Positions 1 through 7,062 of a DNA stretch of 18,674 nucleotides are shown here, in pieces. The stretch's first letter is position 1, and every line of letters begins with the position of its first letter. Source of the DNA: Streptomyces fulvoviolaceus (GTDB lineage Bacteria; Actinomycetota; Actinomycetes; Streptomycetales; Streptomycetaceae). A model generated the notes under the pieces. That model saw only the letters and a list, made by a program, of their open reading frames with translations, searched no databases and was not told the origin of the DNA. The stretch covers positions 1 through 18,674 of the forward strand of contig NZ_JOEY01000098.1 in NCBI RefSeq assembly GCF_000718165.1, written 5' to 3'. A program made the position numbers and the translations under genes.

Positions 1-168
1 GCCGCCGGCCTTCTCGATCTCGGCGGCGAGGTCGTCGAGACGGTCCTTGCGGCGGGCCACCAGCACGACGGAGGCCTTGTGCTCGGCGAGTCGACGGGCG
101 GTTGCGGCGCCGATTCCGCTGCTCGCGCCGGTGACGAGCGCGACGCTACCGGTCAGATTTGTTGCCAT
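1..168 (-). CDS. Short-chain dehydrogenase/reductase, N-terminal part (copy A, cut by window edge)
   Basis: Leftward gene whose first 56 codons lie in the window; the rest is beyond base 1. The start is ATG at 168-166. The protein opens with the SDR Rossmann fold: [14 protein letters not shown], then the TGASSGIG dinucleotide-binding glycine motif, and an ARRKDRL segment after beta-2 that favours NADP(H). This indicates an NAD(P)-dependent cytoplasmic oxidoreductase; the substrate is unknown. It lies 198 bp downstream of the SnoaL-like gene on the same strand. It is close to the SDR start at 12351 in copy B, but its Shine-Dalgarno is weaker (AGAAAGAGA, against AGAAGGAGA in copy B). Confidence 0.85.
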   Translation of the reverse strand, partial: MATNLTGSVALVTGASSGIGAATARRLAEHKASVVLVARRKDRLDDLAAEIEKAGG

Positions 169-214
169 GGGGTGGTTCTCTTTCTAGACGTACGAAGCGG
201 GGCAAGCGGTCGGG

Positions 215-249
215 GGCGTCCCATCAGTCGCTAGGGCCGATGGGACGCC
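215..249 (-). terminator. 11-bp inverted repeat between SnoaL-like gene and SDR
   Basis: GGCGTCCCATC at 215-225 pairs perfectly with GATGGGACGCC at 239-249 across a 13-base loop. It lies downstream of the SnoaL-like stop (367) and upstream of the SDR start (168). It could be an intercistronic terminator or attenuator; there is no T-tract. Copy B keeps only a different 6-bp pairing (GGGGCG/CGCCCC, 12395-12416) at the equivalent place. Confidence 0.4.
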
Positions 250-366
250 GTAAACCGCCAGGCCGGGTAGCGAGTAGTGCCCGGGCGTGCTCTGTGAGCG
301 GTGTGGTCCTTGCACCTGCGTCGGCCACATGCGTGAACAGGCCACTCTGGGTGAAGCCGGGTGGTG

Positions 367-930
367 CTAGGCGGCGGGGATGGCGCCCATCTGCGTGAGG
401 ATGCCGAGCATGTCGAGCTGGGCGCGCTCCTCGACGATCTTGCCGTGGGACAGGCGGTAGAACGCGAAGCTCTCCGCCTGGATCTTCTTGCCGGTGCCCT
501 CGACTCCGGCGAAGGGTCCTTCGTGGGTGCCGGTCATGGTGTAGCGGATGGCGACGGTGTCGCCCTCAGCGCGCATGTCCTCCACCGTCCACTTGAGGTC
601 GGGGAAGGCCTTCATGTTGGCGGCCACGATGCCGCGGTAGGTGTCCAGGCCCTGCTGCGTCGTTCCGCCGAAGTGCATGACGATGTTCGGGCTGATGAAC
701 TTCTTCGCCAGCTCGGGGTCGTTGGTGGGCAGGAACTCGCTGGTGAAGCGCTCCATGATGCGCTTGTTGGCCTGGGCGGACCCGTGGTGCCACGAGGTGG
801 ATTCCGCGGCGGCGGAGCCGGTGCTGACGGTGGTCGTGCTGGCCGTGTCCGCGGCATTCGCTGCGTAGGCCGAGAGGCTGAGTGCTCCCAGAGTCGTGAC
901 TACGACGGCAGCCTTGGTGTGTCGACGCAT
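367..930 (-). CDS. Secreted SnoaL-like (ester cyclase / NTF2-fold) protein
   Basis: 187 aa. The start is ATG at 930-928, preceded by AGAAGGACGAACA (AAGGA Shine-Dalgarno); a longer frame to 1047 has no support. Residues 1-27 look like a Sec signal peptide: MRRHTK, a hydrophobic stretch, and an Ala-rich end near YAANAA. After a Ser/Thr/Ala linker the rest is a SnoaL-like domain (about residues 50-187): FxSPNIVMHFGG, GLDTYRGIV, FPDLKWTVEDM, EGDTVAIRYTMTGTHEG and the SFAFYRLSHGKIVE strand. Such domains are small alpha+beta barrels that include polyketide cyclases and uncharacterised ester cyclase-like proteins; export is unusual for a biosynthetic cyclase, so the role is unknown. It is divergent from the MmyB-type regulator, a typical target arrangement. 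A truncated paralogue lies at 12551. Confidence 0.85.
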   Translation of the reverse strand: MRRHTKAAVVVTTLGALSLSAYAANAADTASTTTVSTGSAAAESTSWHHGSAQANKRIMERFTSEFLPTNDPELAKKFISPNIVMHFGGTTQQGLDTYRGIVAANMKAFPDLKWTVEDMRAEGDTVAIRYTMTGTHEGPFAGVEGTGKKIQAESFAFYRLSHGKIVEERAQLDMLGILTQMGAIPAA

Positions 931-955
931 TGTTCGTCCTTCTGTTTCGGCGGTT

Positions 956-976
956 CGCAGCACCGACGGTGCTGCG
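956..976. promoter_or_regulatory. 21-bp perfect palindrome, candidate operator
   Basis: CGCAGCACCG at 956-965, a central A, then CGGTGCTGCG at 967-976: two 10-bp arms with no mismatch. It lies 26 bp upstream of the SnoaL-like start and about 170 bp upstream of the regulator start. Position and symmetry suit a dimeric repressor site, most simply for the neighbouring MmyB-type regulator. A hairpin in the SnoaL leader is the alternative. This segment is deleted from copy B. Confidence 0.55.
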
Positions 977-1147
977 GGGAGGCACTGGAGACGGGCGCCA
1001 GGTGCGCCACGGTGTCCGGGCCACTCACACCGCGATTGGCGATGCACCCCCTACAGAACCGGTTGGTGCGGGCGAGCGGGAGACCCTGATGGGAGGGGTA
1101 CTGAGAGGGACCCCCGGCCAGGCGAAATCGCTCGTAGGGTGAATGAC

Positions 1148-2107
1148 ATGGCAGGCAAAAACGACGCTCGAGACGCGCACCGCGACATCCGTGGCGATAT
1201 CCGCTCGGAGATCCGGGAGTTCCTCAGCACGCGACGGGCCAGGATCACTCCCGAGCAGGCCGGACTGCCTGTGTACGGCGGAGACCGTCGGCAAGTCTCG
1301 GGCCTGCGCCGCGAGGAGGTCGCCCTCCTAGCGGGCATCTCGAGCGAGTACTACATCCGGCTCGAGCGCGGCAACGCCACCGGCGTCTCCGAGAGCGTCC
1401 TCGACGGCATCGCGCGAGCCCTACAGCTCGATGAAGCCGAGCGAACCCATCTGCTCGACCTCCTGCGCACCGCCAGCACGACCCGCCCGCCACGCCGTAG
1501 GCCGGCCCAGCAGCGCGTACGGCCCGCGGTGCAACGGGTCCTCGACTCGATGACCGGCACACCCGCGTTCGTACTGAACGGACGTCTGGACATCCTCACC
1601 GCAAACCACCTCGGGCGCGCCCTGTTCTCCCCGCTCTACGCCGACCCATTGAGGCCGCCCAGCAACGCCCGGTTCGTCTTCCTCGACCCGCACGCAGCCG
1701 AGTTCTTCCGCGACTGGGACCAGGTCGCCAACGACACGGTCGCCATGCTGCGCGCCGAGGCCGGCCGCGATGCCTACGACCGGAGGCTGACGGACCTGGT
1801 CGGGGAGCTGTCCACCCGCAGCGAGGACTTCCGCCGCCGCTGGGCCGCACACAACGTCCGGATGCACACCACGGGCATGAAACGCCTCCACCACCCGGTC
1901 GTCGGCGACCTCGAGCTGCCGTTCGAGACCTTCCCACTAGGCGCCGATCCGAGCCAGTTCCTCCTCGCCTACACCGCCGAGCCCGCATCACCCGCACAGG
2001 ACGCGCTGAACCTGCTGGCCAGCTGGGCAGCGACCACCGACGTAATCGAACAGCCCGCCTCGACTGACGACTCCGAACCGGCCGAGTCGGCTGAGACACC
2101 TGACTGA
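1148..2107 (+). CDS. MmyB/MltR-type helix-turn-helix transcriptional regulator
   Basis: 319 aa DNA-binding regulator. Residues 20-105 form an XRE-type helix-turn-helix with the family's typical RRQVSGLRREEVALLAGIS and YYIRLERG motifs. Residues about 125-290 match the MmyB-like ligand-binding (PAS-like) domain: FVLNGRLDILTAN, the FFRDWD region, LVGELSTRSEDFRRRWA and HHPVVGDLEL. Family members often control a divergent oxidoreductase gene, as here. ATG 1148 is preferred; an in-frame GTG lies at 1139. TAGGGT at 1135-1140 ends 7 bases before the ATG, which would allow a leaderless transcript from a TANNNT -10 element. The acidic C-terminus (TDDSEPAESAETPD) is duplicated at 12933-13077. Confidence 0.9.
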   Translation: MAGKNDARDAHRDIRGDIRSEIREFLSTRRARITPEQAGLPVYGGDRRQVSGLRREEVALLAGISSEYYIRLERGNATGVSESVLDGIARALQLDEAERTHLLDLLRTASTTRPPRRRPAQQRVRPAVQRVLDSMTGTPAFVLNGRLDILTANHLGRALFSPLYADPLRPPSNARFVFLDPHAAEFFRDWDQVANDTVAMLRAEAGRDAYDRRLTDLVGELSTRSEDFRRRWAAHNVRMHTTGMKRLHHPVVGDLELPFETFPLGADPSQFLLAYTAEPASPAQDALNLLASWAATTDVIEQPASTDDSEPAESAETPD

Positions 2108-2156
2108 TCGACGAGCCACAGCGTGACAGCGTGCCGATCCGCAGGCGTCGTCGATC
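2106..2156 (+). terminator. 9-bp inverted repeat after the regulator gene
   Basis: GATCGACGA at 2106-2114, starting in the stop codon, pairs with TCGTCGATC at 2148-2156 over a 33-base loop. It is a possible end of the regulator transcript, but the loop is long and no T-tract follows. Copy B has a rearranged pairing (ATCGACA/TGTCGAT) at the same place. Confidence 0.25.
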
Positions 2157-2211
2157 CGTCGCCTCTGGGCGAATCGGTCGCTCACTCATCTCTCCGGGGC
2201 TGGCGGGACGA

Positions 2212-2403
2212 CCTCGCCATGCTGCCGCGAACGACCGCCTACGCGACGAGTACGCCAAGGCCCTGGATGCCGAGGGTGTCCCGGTCGCTCAGCGAGTCTT
2301 CGAGGGCGGCGACCACTACTTCACCCACATCGGTCCAATGCCGGCCGGGAGGGAGGCGATCGAGCCGATCGCTGCCACCCTGCACACCGCACTCAGTGCC
2401 TGA
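2212..2403 (+). pseudogene. C-terminal fragment of an alpha/beta hydrolase
   Basis: An open frame ending at TGA 2401-2403 contains about 60 residues resembling the end of an alpha/beta hydrolase of the esterase/dienelactone hydrolase type: NDRLRDEYAKALDAEGVPV, then VFEGGDHYFTH where the catalytic-acid/His end of such enzymes lies. No HGGG or GxSxG part is found upstream, where the sequence belongs to the duplicated module tail instead. The likely explanation is that the module copy replaced the first part of the gene. Family identification rests on one short stretch, so it is tentative. Confidence 0.5.
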
Positions 2404-2404
2404 C

Positions 2405-2463
2405 GCCGGCTTGCTGCGCACGAGGCGTGCCGACCCGATGCACGAAAGTCTGGGCAAGCCGGC
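2405..2463. repeat. 10-bp inverted repeat with nested hairpin
   Basis: GCCGGCTTGC (2405-2414) and GCAAGCCGGC (2454-2463) are perfectly complementary. Inside the loop GCACG-AGG-CGTGC (2418-2430) forms a second hairpin. It starts right after the hydrolase fragment's stop and could be its old terminator or a small structured RNA. The remaining 2464-2649 shows no further gene. Confidence 0.4.
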
Positions 2464-2649
2464 TCGGTAGCCAGGAGACGATCGACCGCCGACACAGAGC
2501 GCCACGGGAGATGGCTCGGCGACGTGGTTGTCGGCGTGAAGCGGGGAGAAAGGGACTCGCTTCCCATCAAATGCCATCGCTGGGGGCTCAGGGCTATGCT
2601 CTCCAGTACGGGGCCCGGCTGTCTGCTCCGGCCAGAGAAGGTGATATGG

Positions 2650-3264
2650 ATGTTGCCCTCTTCAACATCTCTGGGGCCTTCCGATGTCAGCATCGTCCCA
2701 GGCGATCACGTATGCGTCTTCTATACGAGCCTGGCAGAACGCGACGGAATCCTGCTTCCCTTCCTGCGTGAGGGCCTGCGCACCGGTGAAAAATGCGTCT
2801 GCGTCGTGGACACCACCGCCCCCGCGGAGCTGCTCGACGACCTTGGCGACGAGGCCGACCTCAAGCCGGTTCTCGACCGGCGGCAGCTGGAGGTGTACCC
2901 CTCGAAGGACGTCTTTCTGCGCGGTGGCGGCTTCTCTATGGAAAGGGTCTTCGACTGGTGGGAGCAGAATTTGGCCATCGCCCTGCGGCGCGGCTTCCGC
3001 TCCACCCGTGTGGCCTCGGAGATGACCTGGGCGTTGCGCCCGCTCTCCATCATTGATGAGCTCCTGATGTACGAGGCGCTGGTGAACCAGTTCCTGAGCC
3101 GCAATCCGCAGCAAGGAGGTCTGTGCCTCTACCCGCTCCACCGGTTCAGCGGTGAGACGTTGGTGGAGGTGCTCAAGACCCATCCCAAGATGGTGCTGGG
3201 GGGCATGGTGCTCGACAATCCCTACTACCTCGATCCTGACGAGTTCCTCGCCCTCCGGCAGTGA
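2650..3264 (+). CDS. MEDS-domain sensory protein
   Basis: 204 aa soluble protein. The whole length matches the MEDS domain (methanogen/methylotroph DcmR-type sensor): PGDHVCVFYTSLAERDGILL, FLREGLRTGEKCVCVVD, LEVYPSKDVFLRGGGFS, ASEMTWALRP, and the FLSRNPQQGGLCLYPLHRFS strand. In DcmR this domain is thought to sense small organic compounds; many actinomycete copies sit next to anti-sigma or phosphatase genes. ATG 2650 is chosen because AGAAGG (2636-2641) lies 8 bases upstream; GTG 2641 is an in-frame alternative that would overlap the Shine-Dalgarno. Its stop TGA overlaps the GTG start of the next gene (GTGA), so the two are probably translated together and act in one signalling route. No DNA-binding domain is present. 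Confidence 0.85.
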   Translation: MLPSSTSLGPSDVSIVPGDHVCVFYTSLAERDGILLPFLREGLRTGEKCVCVVDTTAPAELLDDLGDEADLKPVLDRRQLEVYPSKDVFLRGGGFSMERVFDWWEQNLAIALRRGFRSTRVASEMTWALRPLSIIDELLMYEALVNQFLSRNPQQGGLCLYPLHRFSGETLVEVLKTHPKMVLGGMVLDNPYYLDPDEFLALRQ

Positions 3265-5309
3265 CCATGTCCGCCGTCCCCACTGACCGCACAGCCCGGG
3301 ACAGGGAGCAGCGCGATCAGCTGTCGAACCTGCAGGGCCTGCTGATGCTCTCGATGTTGATGACCGAGAGCGGAAGCAAGGAGAAGATCCTCAGCCTTGC
3401 GGCGGCCTCGGTGCCGTCCCTCAGCAGTTGTCGCGTAGTGGGCGTGTATCTCGACGAGGACGGATGGCAGGCCGACGTCACCTTTCTGTCCCTGGAGCAT
3501 GTTCGGGCCGATACGGAGGCGCAGTTCCGCGCTCTCGGCACGAGCAGCGGCCCGGTCGAGATCCCGGGGCACGCGTGGGGGTGGGCTCTGCCCCTGAGGC
3601 GGATCCAAGAGCACATCGGCTACTTCGTCGTGGCTGCATCCGAGTCGCCCTCCCAGGCCACGCAGTTCCTGTTGCGTGTACTCGCCCAGCAAACCGGAGT
3701 GGCCCTGGCCAACGCCCGGCTGCACACAGTGGAGCGGACAAAGGCCGAGCAACTGCGCCGTGCCAATGCCGCCCTGGCCGAGACCGTGAGCGCCCTGGAG
3801 CACACCACTCGGATCCACGACCGGCTGACCCGTGTCGCAGTGGCCGGGGAGGGGCAGGAAGGAATCGCCCGTGCCGTGTACGAGCTCACTGGGTACCCGG
3901 TCGCGGTCGAGGACCGCTACGGGAACGTCCGGGCGTGGGCAGGCCCGGAGGGTTCCGTCCCCTACGAGCGAGAGCCCCATAGCCGACGAGATCGGGTACT
4001 CCGCCGTGCTCTGAGTGAAGGGCGACCGGTACGGGAGAGCGGTCGGCTCACGGCTGTTGCCAGCCCGGGCGCCGACATCCTCGGCGTGATTGCCCTGGTG
4101 GATCCCGCAGGGACGGCCGGGGACCGGGAGCAGATCGCCCTTGAGCACGGCGCCACCGTCCTGGCCATGGAACTCGCGCAACACACGGCCTCAGCGGCAT
4201 TGCAGCGCGAACTTCTCCCGCGGCGGCTGACCGGGGGGACCGCCCTGGAGGTGGCATCACGCTACCTCGCGGCGGGTGCCCCGATCGGCGTGGGCGGCGA
4301 CTGGTTCGACGTGATCCCACTGTCGGGGGCCCGAGTAGCCCTGGTCGTCGGCGATGTAGTCGGCCATGGGATCAACGCGGCAGCCACCATGGGGTGGCTC
4401 CGTACGGCCGTGCGCACACTCGCCGACCTCGATATGCCGCCCGACGAGCTGCTGGCCCATCTGGACGACCTCGTCATCGGCCTTGCGGAGGAGGAAGGCG
4501 CCCGAAAGGAGGCGGAGGCTGAGGCCTCTGCAGCCGTGGGAGCCACATGCCTTTACGCCGTCTACGACCCGGTCACACGGCGGTGCACGATGGCTCGCGC
4601 AGGCCACCTGCCGCCCGCTCTCGTCCGGCCGGACGGCACCGTCACGTTTCCCGACCTCCCGGCGGGCCCGCCCCTCGGGCTCGGGGCCCTACCCTTCGAA
4701 TCCGCCGAGTTCGAACTGCCCGAGGGCACTCTGATCGCCTTGTACACCGACGGTCTTGTCGGGGCCTCGGACCGGGACATTGACATCTCAAGACTGGGTG
4801 ATGCCCTCACCCGGCCCTGCCTGACCCTGGAGGCGCTCTGCGGTGACACGGTCCAATCTCTGCTGAGCGGTCCGCCGGCCGACGACGTGGTCCTGCTCCT
4901 GGCCCGCACCCATGTCCTGGGCCAGGACCAGGTGGCCTCCTGGGATCTGGCGGCCGACCCGGCAGTCGTCGCGAACGCCCGGAACCTGGCCGGTGCACAG
5001 CTCACAGCCTGGGGTCTGGACGACGCGCAGTTCACCACGGAGCTCGTCGTGAGCGAACTGGTCACCAACGCCATCCGTTACGCAACCGGTCCCATCCGCC
5101 TGTCTCTGATCCACCAGGACGTCCTGATCTGCGAGGTCTCGGACGGCAGCAGCACCTCACCTCGCCTGCAGCATGCCAGGACGACCGACGAAGGTGGCCG
5201 GGGGCTGTTTATCATCGCGCAGCTCACGCGGCGCTGGGGCACCCGCTACACCGGAGCCGGTAAGATTATCTGGGCTGAGCAGACTCTATCGTCGGCGGAT
5301 GGCGCGTGA
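3261..5309 (+). CDS. GAF / PucR-like / SpoIIE phosphatase / HATPase multidomain regulator
   Basis: 682 aa from GTG 3261 (GTGA overlap with the MEDS gene); ATG 3267 is a close alternative. Residues ~35-155 form a GAF-like sensor; 160-185 a helical linker; 188-310 a PucR/CdaR-like sensor segment (RIHDRLTRVAVAGEG, YPVAVEDRYGNVRAW). Residues ~315-550 are a PP2C-type SpoIIE phosphatase: LQRELLPRRL, GGDWFD (345-350), GDVVGHG (364-370), YTDGLV (495-500) and ADDVVLLLA with the metal-binding aspartates. Residues ~562-675 are a GHKL ATPase of the RsbW type: N-box SELVTNAIRYA, EVSDGS, and GGRGLFII. Such proteins dephosphorylate anti-anti-sigma factors and may also act as their kinase, so one polypeptide could drive both arms of a partner switch. 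No STAS or sigma gene is next to it. No membrane segments are seen. Confidence 0.9.
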   Translation: MTMSAVPTDRTARDREQRDQLSNLQGLLMLSMLMTESGSKEKILSLAAASVPSLSSCRVVGVYLDEDGWQADVTFLSLEHVRADTEAQFRALGTSSGPVEIPGHAWGWALPLRRIQEHIGYFVVAASESPSQATQFLLRVLAQQTGVALANARLHTVERTKAEQLRRANAALAETVSALEHTTRIHDRLTRVAVAGEGQEGIARAVYELTGYPVAVEDRYGNVRAWAGPEGSVPYEREPHSRRDRVLRRALSEGRPVRESGRLTAVASPGADILGVIALVDPAGTAGDREQIALEHGATVLAMELAQHTASAALQRELLPRRLTGGTALEVASRYLAAGAPIGVGGDWFDVIPLSGARVALVVGDVVGHGINAAATMGWLRTAVRTLADLDMPPDELLAHLDDLVIGLAEEEGARKEAEAEASAAVGATCLYAVYDPVTRRCTMARAGHLPPALVRPDGTVTFPDLPAGPPLGLGALPFESAEFELPEGTLIALYTDGLVGASDRDIDISRLGDALTRPCLTLEALCGDTVQSLLSGPPADDVVLLLARTHVLGQDQVASWDLAADPAVVANARNLAGAQLTAWGLDDAQFTTELVVSELVTNAIRYATGPIRLSLIHQDVLICEVSDGSSTSPRLQHARTTDEGGRGLFIIAQLTRRWGTRYTGAGKIIWAEQTLSSADGA

Positions 5310-5347
5310 CCGTCGATGCCCGAGCGCCAGCAGGCAGGTGTAATCGG

Positions 5348-5449
5348 CACCGGGCCTACTACGCCGACATCCTGGTGAAGATCGACGCCGTCGGAACCGT
5401 CGAGGAGATCGCAGGACGGGTGCAGCAGGCAGCCACGGCCCCTGCCTGA
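5348..5449 (+). pseudogene. Possible adenylate kinase-like C-terminal remnant
   Basis: About 33 in-frame codons (HRAYYADILVKIDAVG, then TVEEIAGRVQQAA, stop at 5447) resemble the last helix-strand-helix of adenylate kinase, where a YY...G-L-V-x-ID-x-x-G-x-x-E-E-V pattern is common. There is no P-loop or lid upstream, only the end of the phosphatase gene. It is either a fossil or a chance match; the call rests on this short pattern only. Confidence 0.3.
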
Positions 5450-5601
5450 GGACCTACGAGTGGGTGCCGGTTCTGCGGAGTGGTAGCTCAGCCTCCCGCA
5501 TGCCAGCGTGGGACGCAGCCGCGAACACCGGCGGATGAGCGTGAAGTTGCTCAGTCCGGCCGGGGATTCCCGCAGAGTCGGTCTGAGGACACGAGCGCGG
5601 G

Positions 5602-5760
5602 CTAGAGCTGGTTGATGTCCATCGGACGGGACTTGTTTGCGGAGGGCTTGGTCATCTGAACGGCCACGTCGTCTTCACTGGGCCGTCGGTCGCCTTGGCG
5701 GAATCGGACTTGCCCTGCCGGTGACCGGCGGCTTTGTCGGGCTGGTGGACCGGTGGCCAT
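5602..5760 (-). CDS. Possible small protein, 52 aa, unknown
   Basis: Leftward frame from ATG 5760 to TAG 5602-5604, with GAGGG 5 bases before the start. The last 22 residues (AVQMTKPSANKSRPMDINQL at the end) have GC-rich third positions like a real gene; the first half does not. In the first half it is the neighbouring frame (QPDKAAGHRQGKSDSAKATD) that looks coding, with the switch near 5670. The gene may therefore be frameshifted. The family is not recognised. Confidence 0.3.
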   Translation of the reverse strand: MATGPPARQSRRSPAGQVRFRQGDRRPSEDDVAVQMTKPSANKSRPMDINQL

Positions 5761-5941
5761 GATGCCCTCATGAAGCTGACGGCCGGCGTCGGATCAGTGC
5801 GGGGTCGAGGTTGGGAAGGCGCCTGTCGCGAAGGCCCGTACCGGGACACACCCACTGCTCCACCGGCAGCATGCACGGCCTCGGACTGCGGTCTGCAGGT
5901 CAAGCGCAAGGCCCCAGGACCGGTTGTGTCTCATACTGGCG

Positions 5942-5959
5942 ATGGTCGTTGACGACCAT
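5942..5959. promoter_or_regulatory. 18-bp palindrome downstream of the esterase gene
   Basis: ATGGTCGTTGACGACCAT: 8-bp arms around TG. It lies 24 bp beyond the esterase stop. As RNA it gives a 7-bp stem with a 4-base loop, so it may be the esterase terminator; as DNA it looks like a dimer binding site. Neither can be decided from sequence. Confidence 0.4.
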
Positions 5960-5983
5960 GTGCCCCACGGCTGAGTAAGTCGC

Positions 5984-6904
5984 CTACGGCAGCAGCGTGT
6001 CGAGTGAGCGGAGCACCTCCCGACTGCGCTGATCCGCCGCCGAGACCACGCCGAGAAAGGCGAAGTAGCCGTGGATGAGGCCGGGTCCGGGGATGTGCTC
6101 GACGCGTACTCCAGCGGATCGCAGCCGGTTTGCGTAGCCGTCGCCCTCGTCGCGCAGCGGGTCGGACTCGGCGGTCGCCACAACTGCGGGCGGCAGGCCG
6201 TGTGGTACGGCCGTGCCCAGCAGATCGAGCGCGGGTTCACTCCGCAGCTTGACAGGCGCGTACTGGTCGTAGAACCAGCGCATGTCCTTTCCGGTGAGGA
6301 AGTAACCGTCACCGTTCTCGCGGAACGACTGGCTACCCATGGTGGGATCGGTTGCCGGGTAGATCAGCAGCTGCGCGGCCAGGTCGGGGCCGCCTTCGGC
6401 GCGGGCCCGAATCGCGGCGCCGGCGGCCAGGCTGGCGCCCGCGCTGTCCCCGGCCACCACGTGTGGGCAGCCGCTGAAGGTATCCGAAGTCCACGCCAGA
6501 GCCGCCATGATGTCGTCAAGCGGTGCTGGGTAGTGGTGCTCGGGAGCGAGTCGGTAGTCCACGGACACGACGGTCGCGCCGAGCGCGTTCGCGACCCGTC
6601 GGCAGACCGGGTCGTGGGTGTCCAAGTCACCGACCACCCAGCCACCGCCGTGCACATACGTGATGACCCGCCCGCGCTCGCTGAGCGGGCCATAGATCCG
6701 CAAGGGGAGCGGCCCGTGAGGCCCGTCGATTGTTCGGTCCGTCACCCCGCGCACCTGTTCCGGCACATAATCGCCGCCACGGCGGGCCATCGCCAGTGAC
6801 CGGTAATGCGCTCTGGTCTGCTGCGCGGTGCCGCGGACCAGCGGAGTCATCCCGGTTGCGGCAAGCTGATCGAGAACTGAGCGGAACTGTGGATCAAGGG
6901 GCAC
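5984..6904 (-). CDS. Alpha/beta hydrolase, hormone-sensitive lipase family (family IV esterase)
   Basis: 306 aa cytoplasmic carboxylesterase. All expected parts are present: oxyanion-hole HGGG at residues 85-88, VSVDYRLAPEH, nucleophile Ser154 in GDSAG, Asp248 in ESDPLRDEG, and His278 in IHGYF. The length is normal for the family. GTG 6904 is chosen because GGGAG lies 5 bases upstream and because the encoded PLDPQFRSVLDQLAA is the usual N-terminus; a longer frame to 7000 reads through a hairpin and lacks a Shine-Dalgarno. It follows the LiuC-like gene on the same strand with a 158-bp gap. The substrate is unknown, probably short-chain esters. Confidence 0.92.
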   Translation of the reverse strand: MPLDPQFRSVLDQLAATGMTPLVRGTAQQTRAHYRSLAMARRGGDYVPEQVRGVTDRTIDGPHGPLPLRIYGPLSERGRVITYVHGGGWVVGDLDTHDPVCRRVANALGATVVSVDYRLAPEHHYPAPLDDIMAALAWTSDTFSGCPHVVAGDSAGASLAAGAAIRARAEGGPDLAAQLLIYPATDPTMGSQSFRENGDGYFLTGKDMRWFYDQYAPVKLRSEPALDLLGTAVPHGLPPAVVATAESDPLRDEGDGYANRLRSAGVRVEHIPGPGLIHGYFAFLGVVSAADQRSREVLRSLDTLLP

Positions 6905-6924
6905 GGGTACTCCCGTTGTCGTTG

Positions 6925-6951
6925 GGTGGGCCTCGCGGTGCGGGGCCCACC
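6925..6951 (-). terminator. Hairpin between LiuC-like and esterase genes
   Basis: GGTGGGCC (6925-6932) pairs with GGCCCACC (6944-6951) over 11 bases. It stands about 20 bases upstream of the esterase start and about 110 bases after the hydratase stop. It could end the hydratase transcript or modulate access to the esterase Shine-Dalgarno. Confidence 0.4.
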
Positions 6952-7062
6952 TGCACGTTTGTCGGTCACATTGGCCATGGACTGTCGCGTGGAACGACAA
7001 GCTGTCCGGGTTGGCGGAGTGCTCCCTACGGTGGGGGCGAAGGCATCAGCGTGGAACACGGG

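Larger units (their letters stand above)
1..2160. repeat. Module copy A (SDR / SnoaL / MmyB regulator), direct repeat of copy B
   Basis: This block matches the block near 12045-13140 in the same orientation: SDR 5' end leftward, SnoaL-like gene leftward, regulator 3' end rightward. The match continues through the SDR-SnoaL spacer and about 50 bp past the regulator stop, so it is a duplication of DNA and not just two members of the same families. Copy A has all three parts, but its left edge is cut by the window. Coordinates of the match were aligned by eye. Confidence 0.8.
5450..5983. other. Gene-poor stretch between phosphatase and esterase genes
   Basis: Apart from the doubtful 52-aa frame and the 18-bp palindrome listed separately, no reading frame here looks coding on both start signal and third-position GC. 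A segment near 5480 (GTGGTAGCTCAGC) resembles a tRNA D-arm but has no T-arm or acceptor stem. The stretch probably contains remnants of lost genes. Confidence 0.5.

Noticed and set aside
361..1089. 242-codon rightward frame opposite the SnoaL-like gene
   Set aside because: Antisense shadow of a gene with a signal peptide and ribosome site; a similar shadow lies opposite copy B.
5475..5545. tRNA-like start (GTGGTAGCTCAGC)
   Set aside because: No acceptor stem, anticodon arm or GTTCRA T-loop follows.
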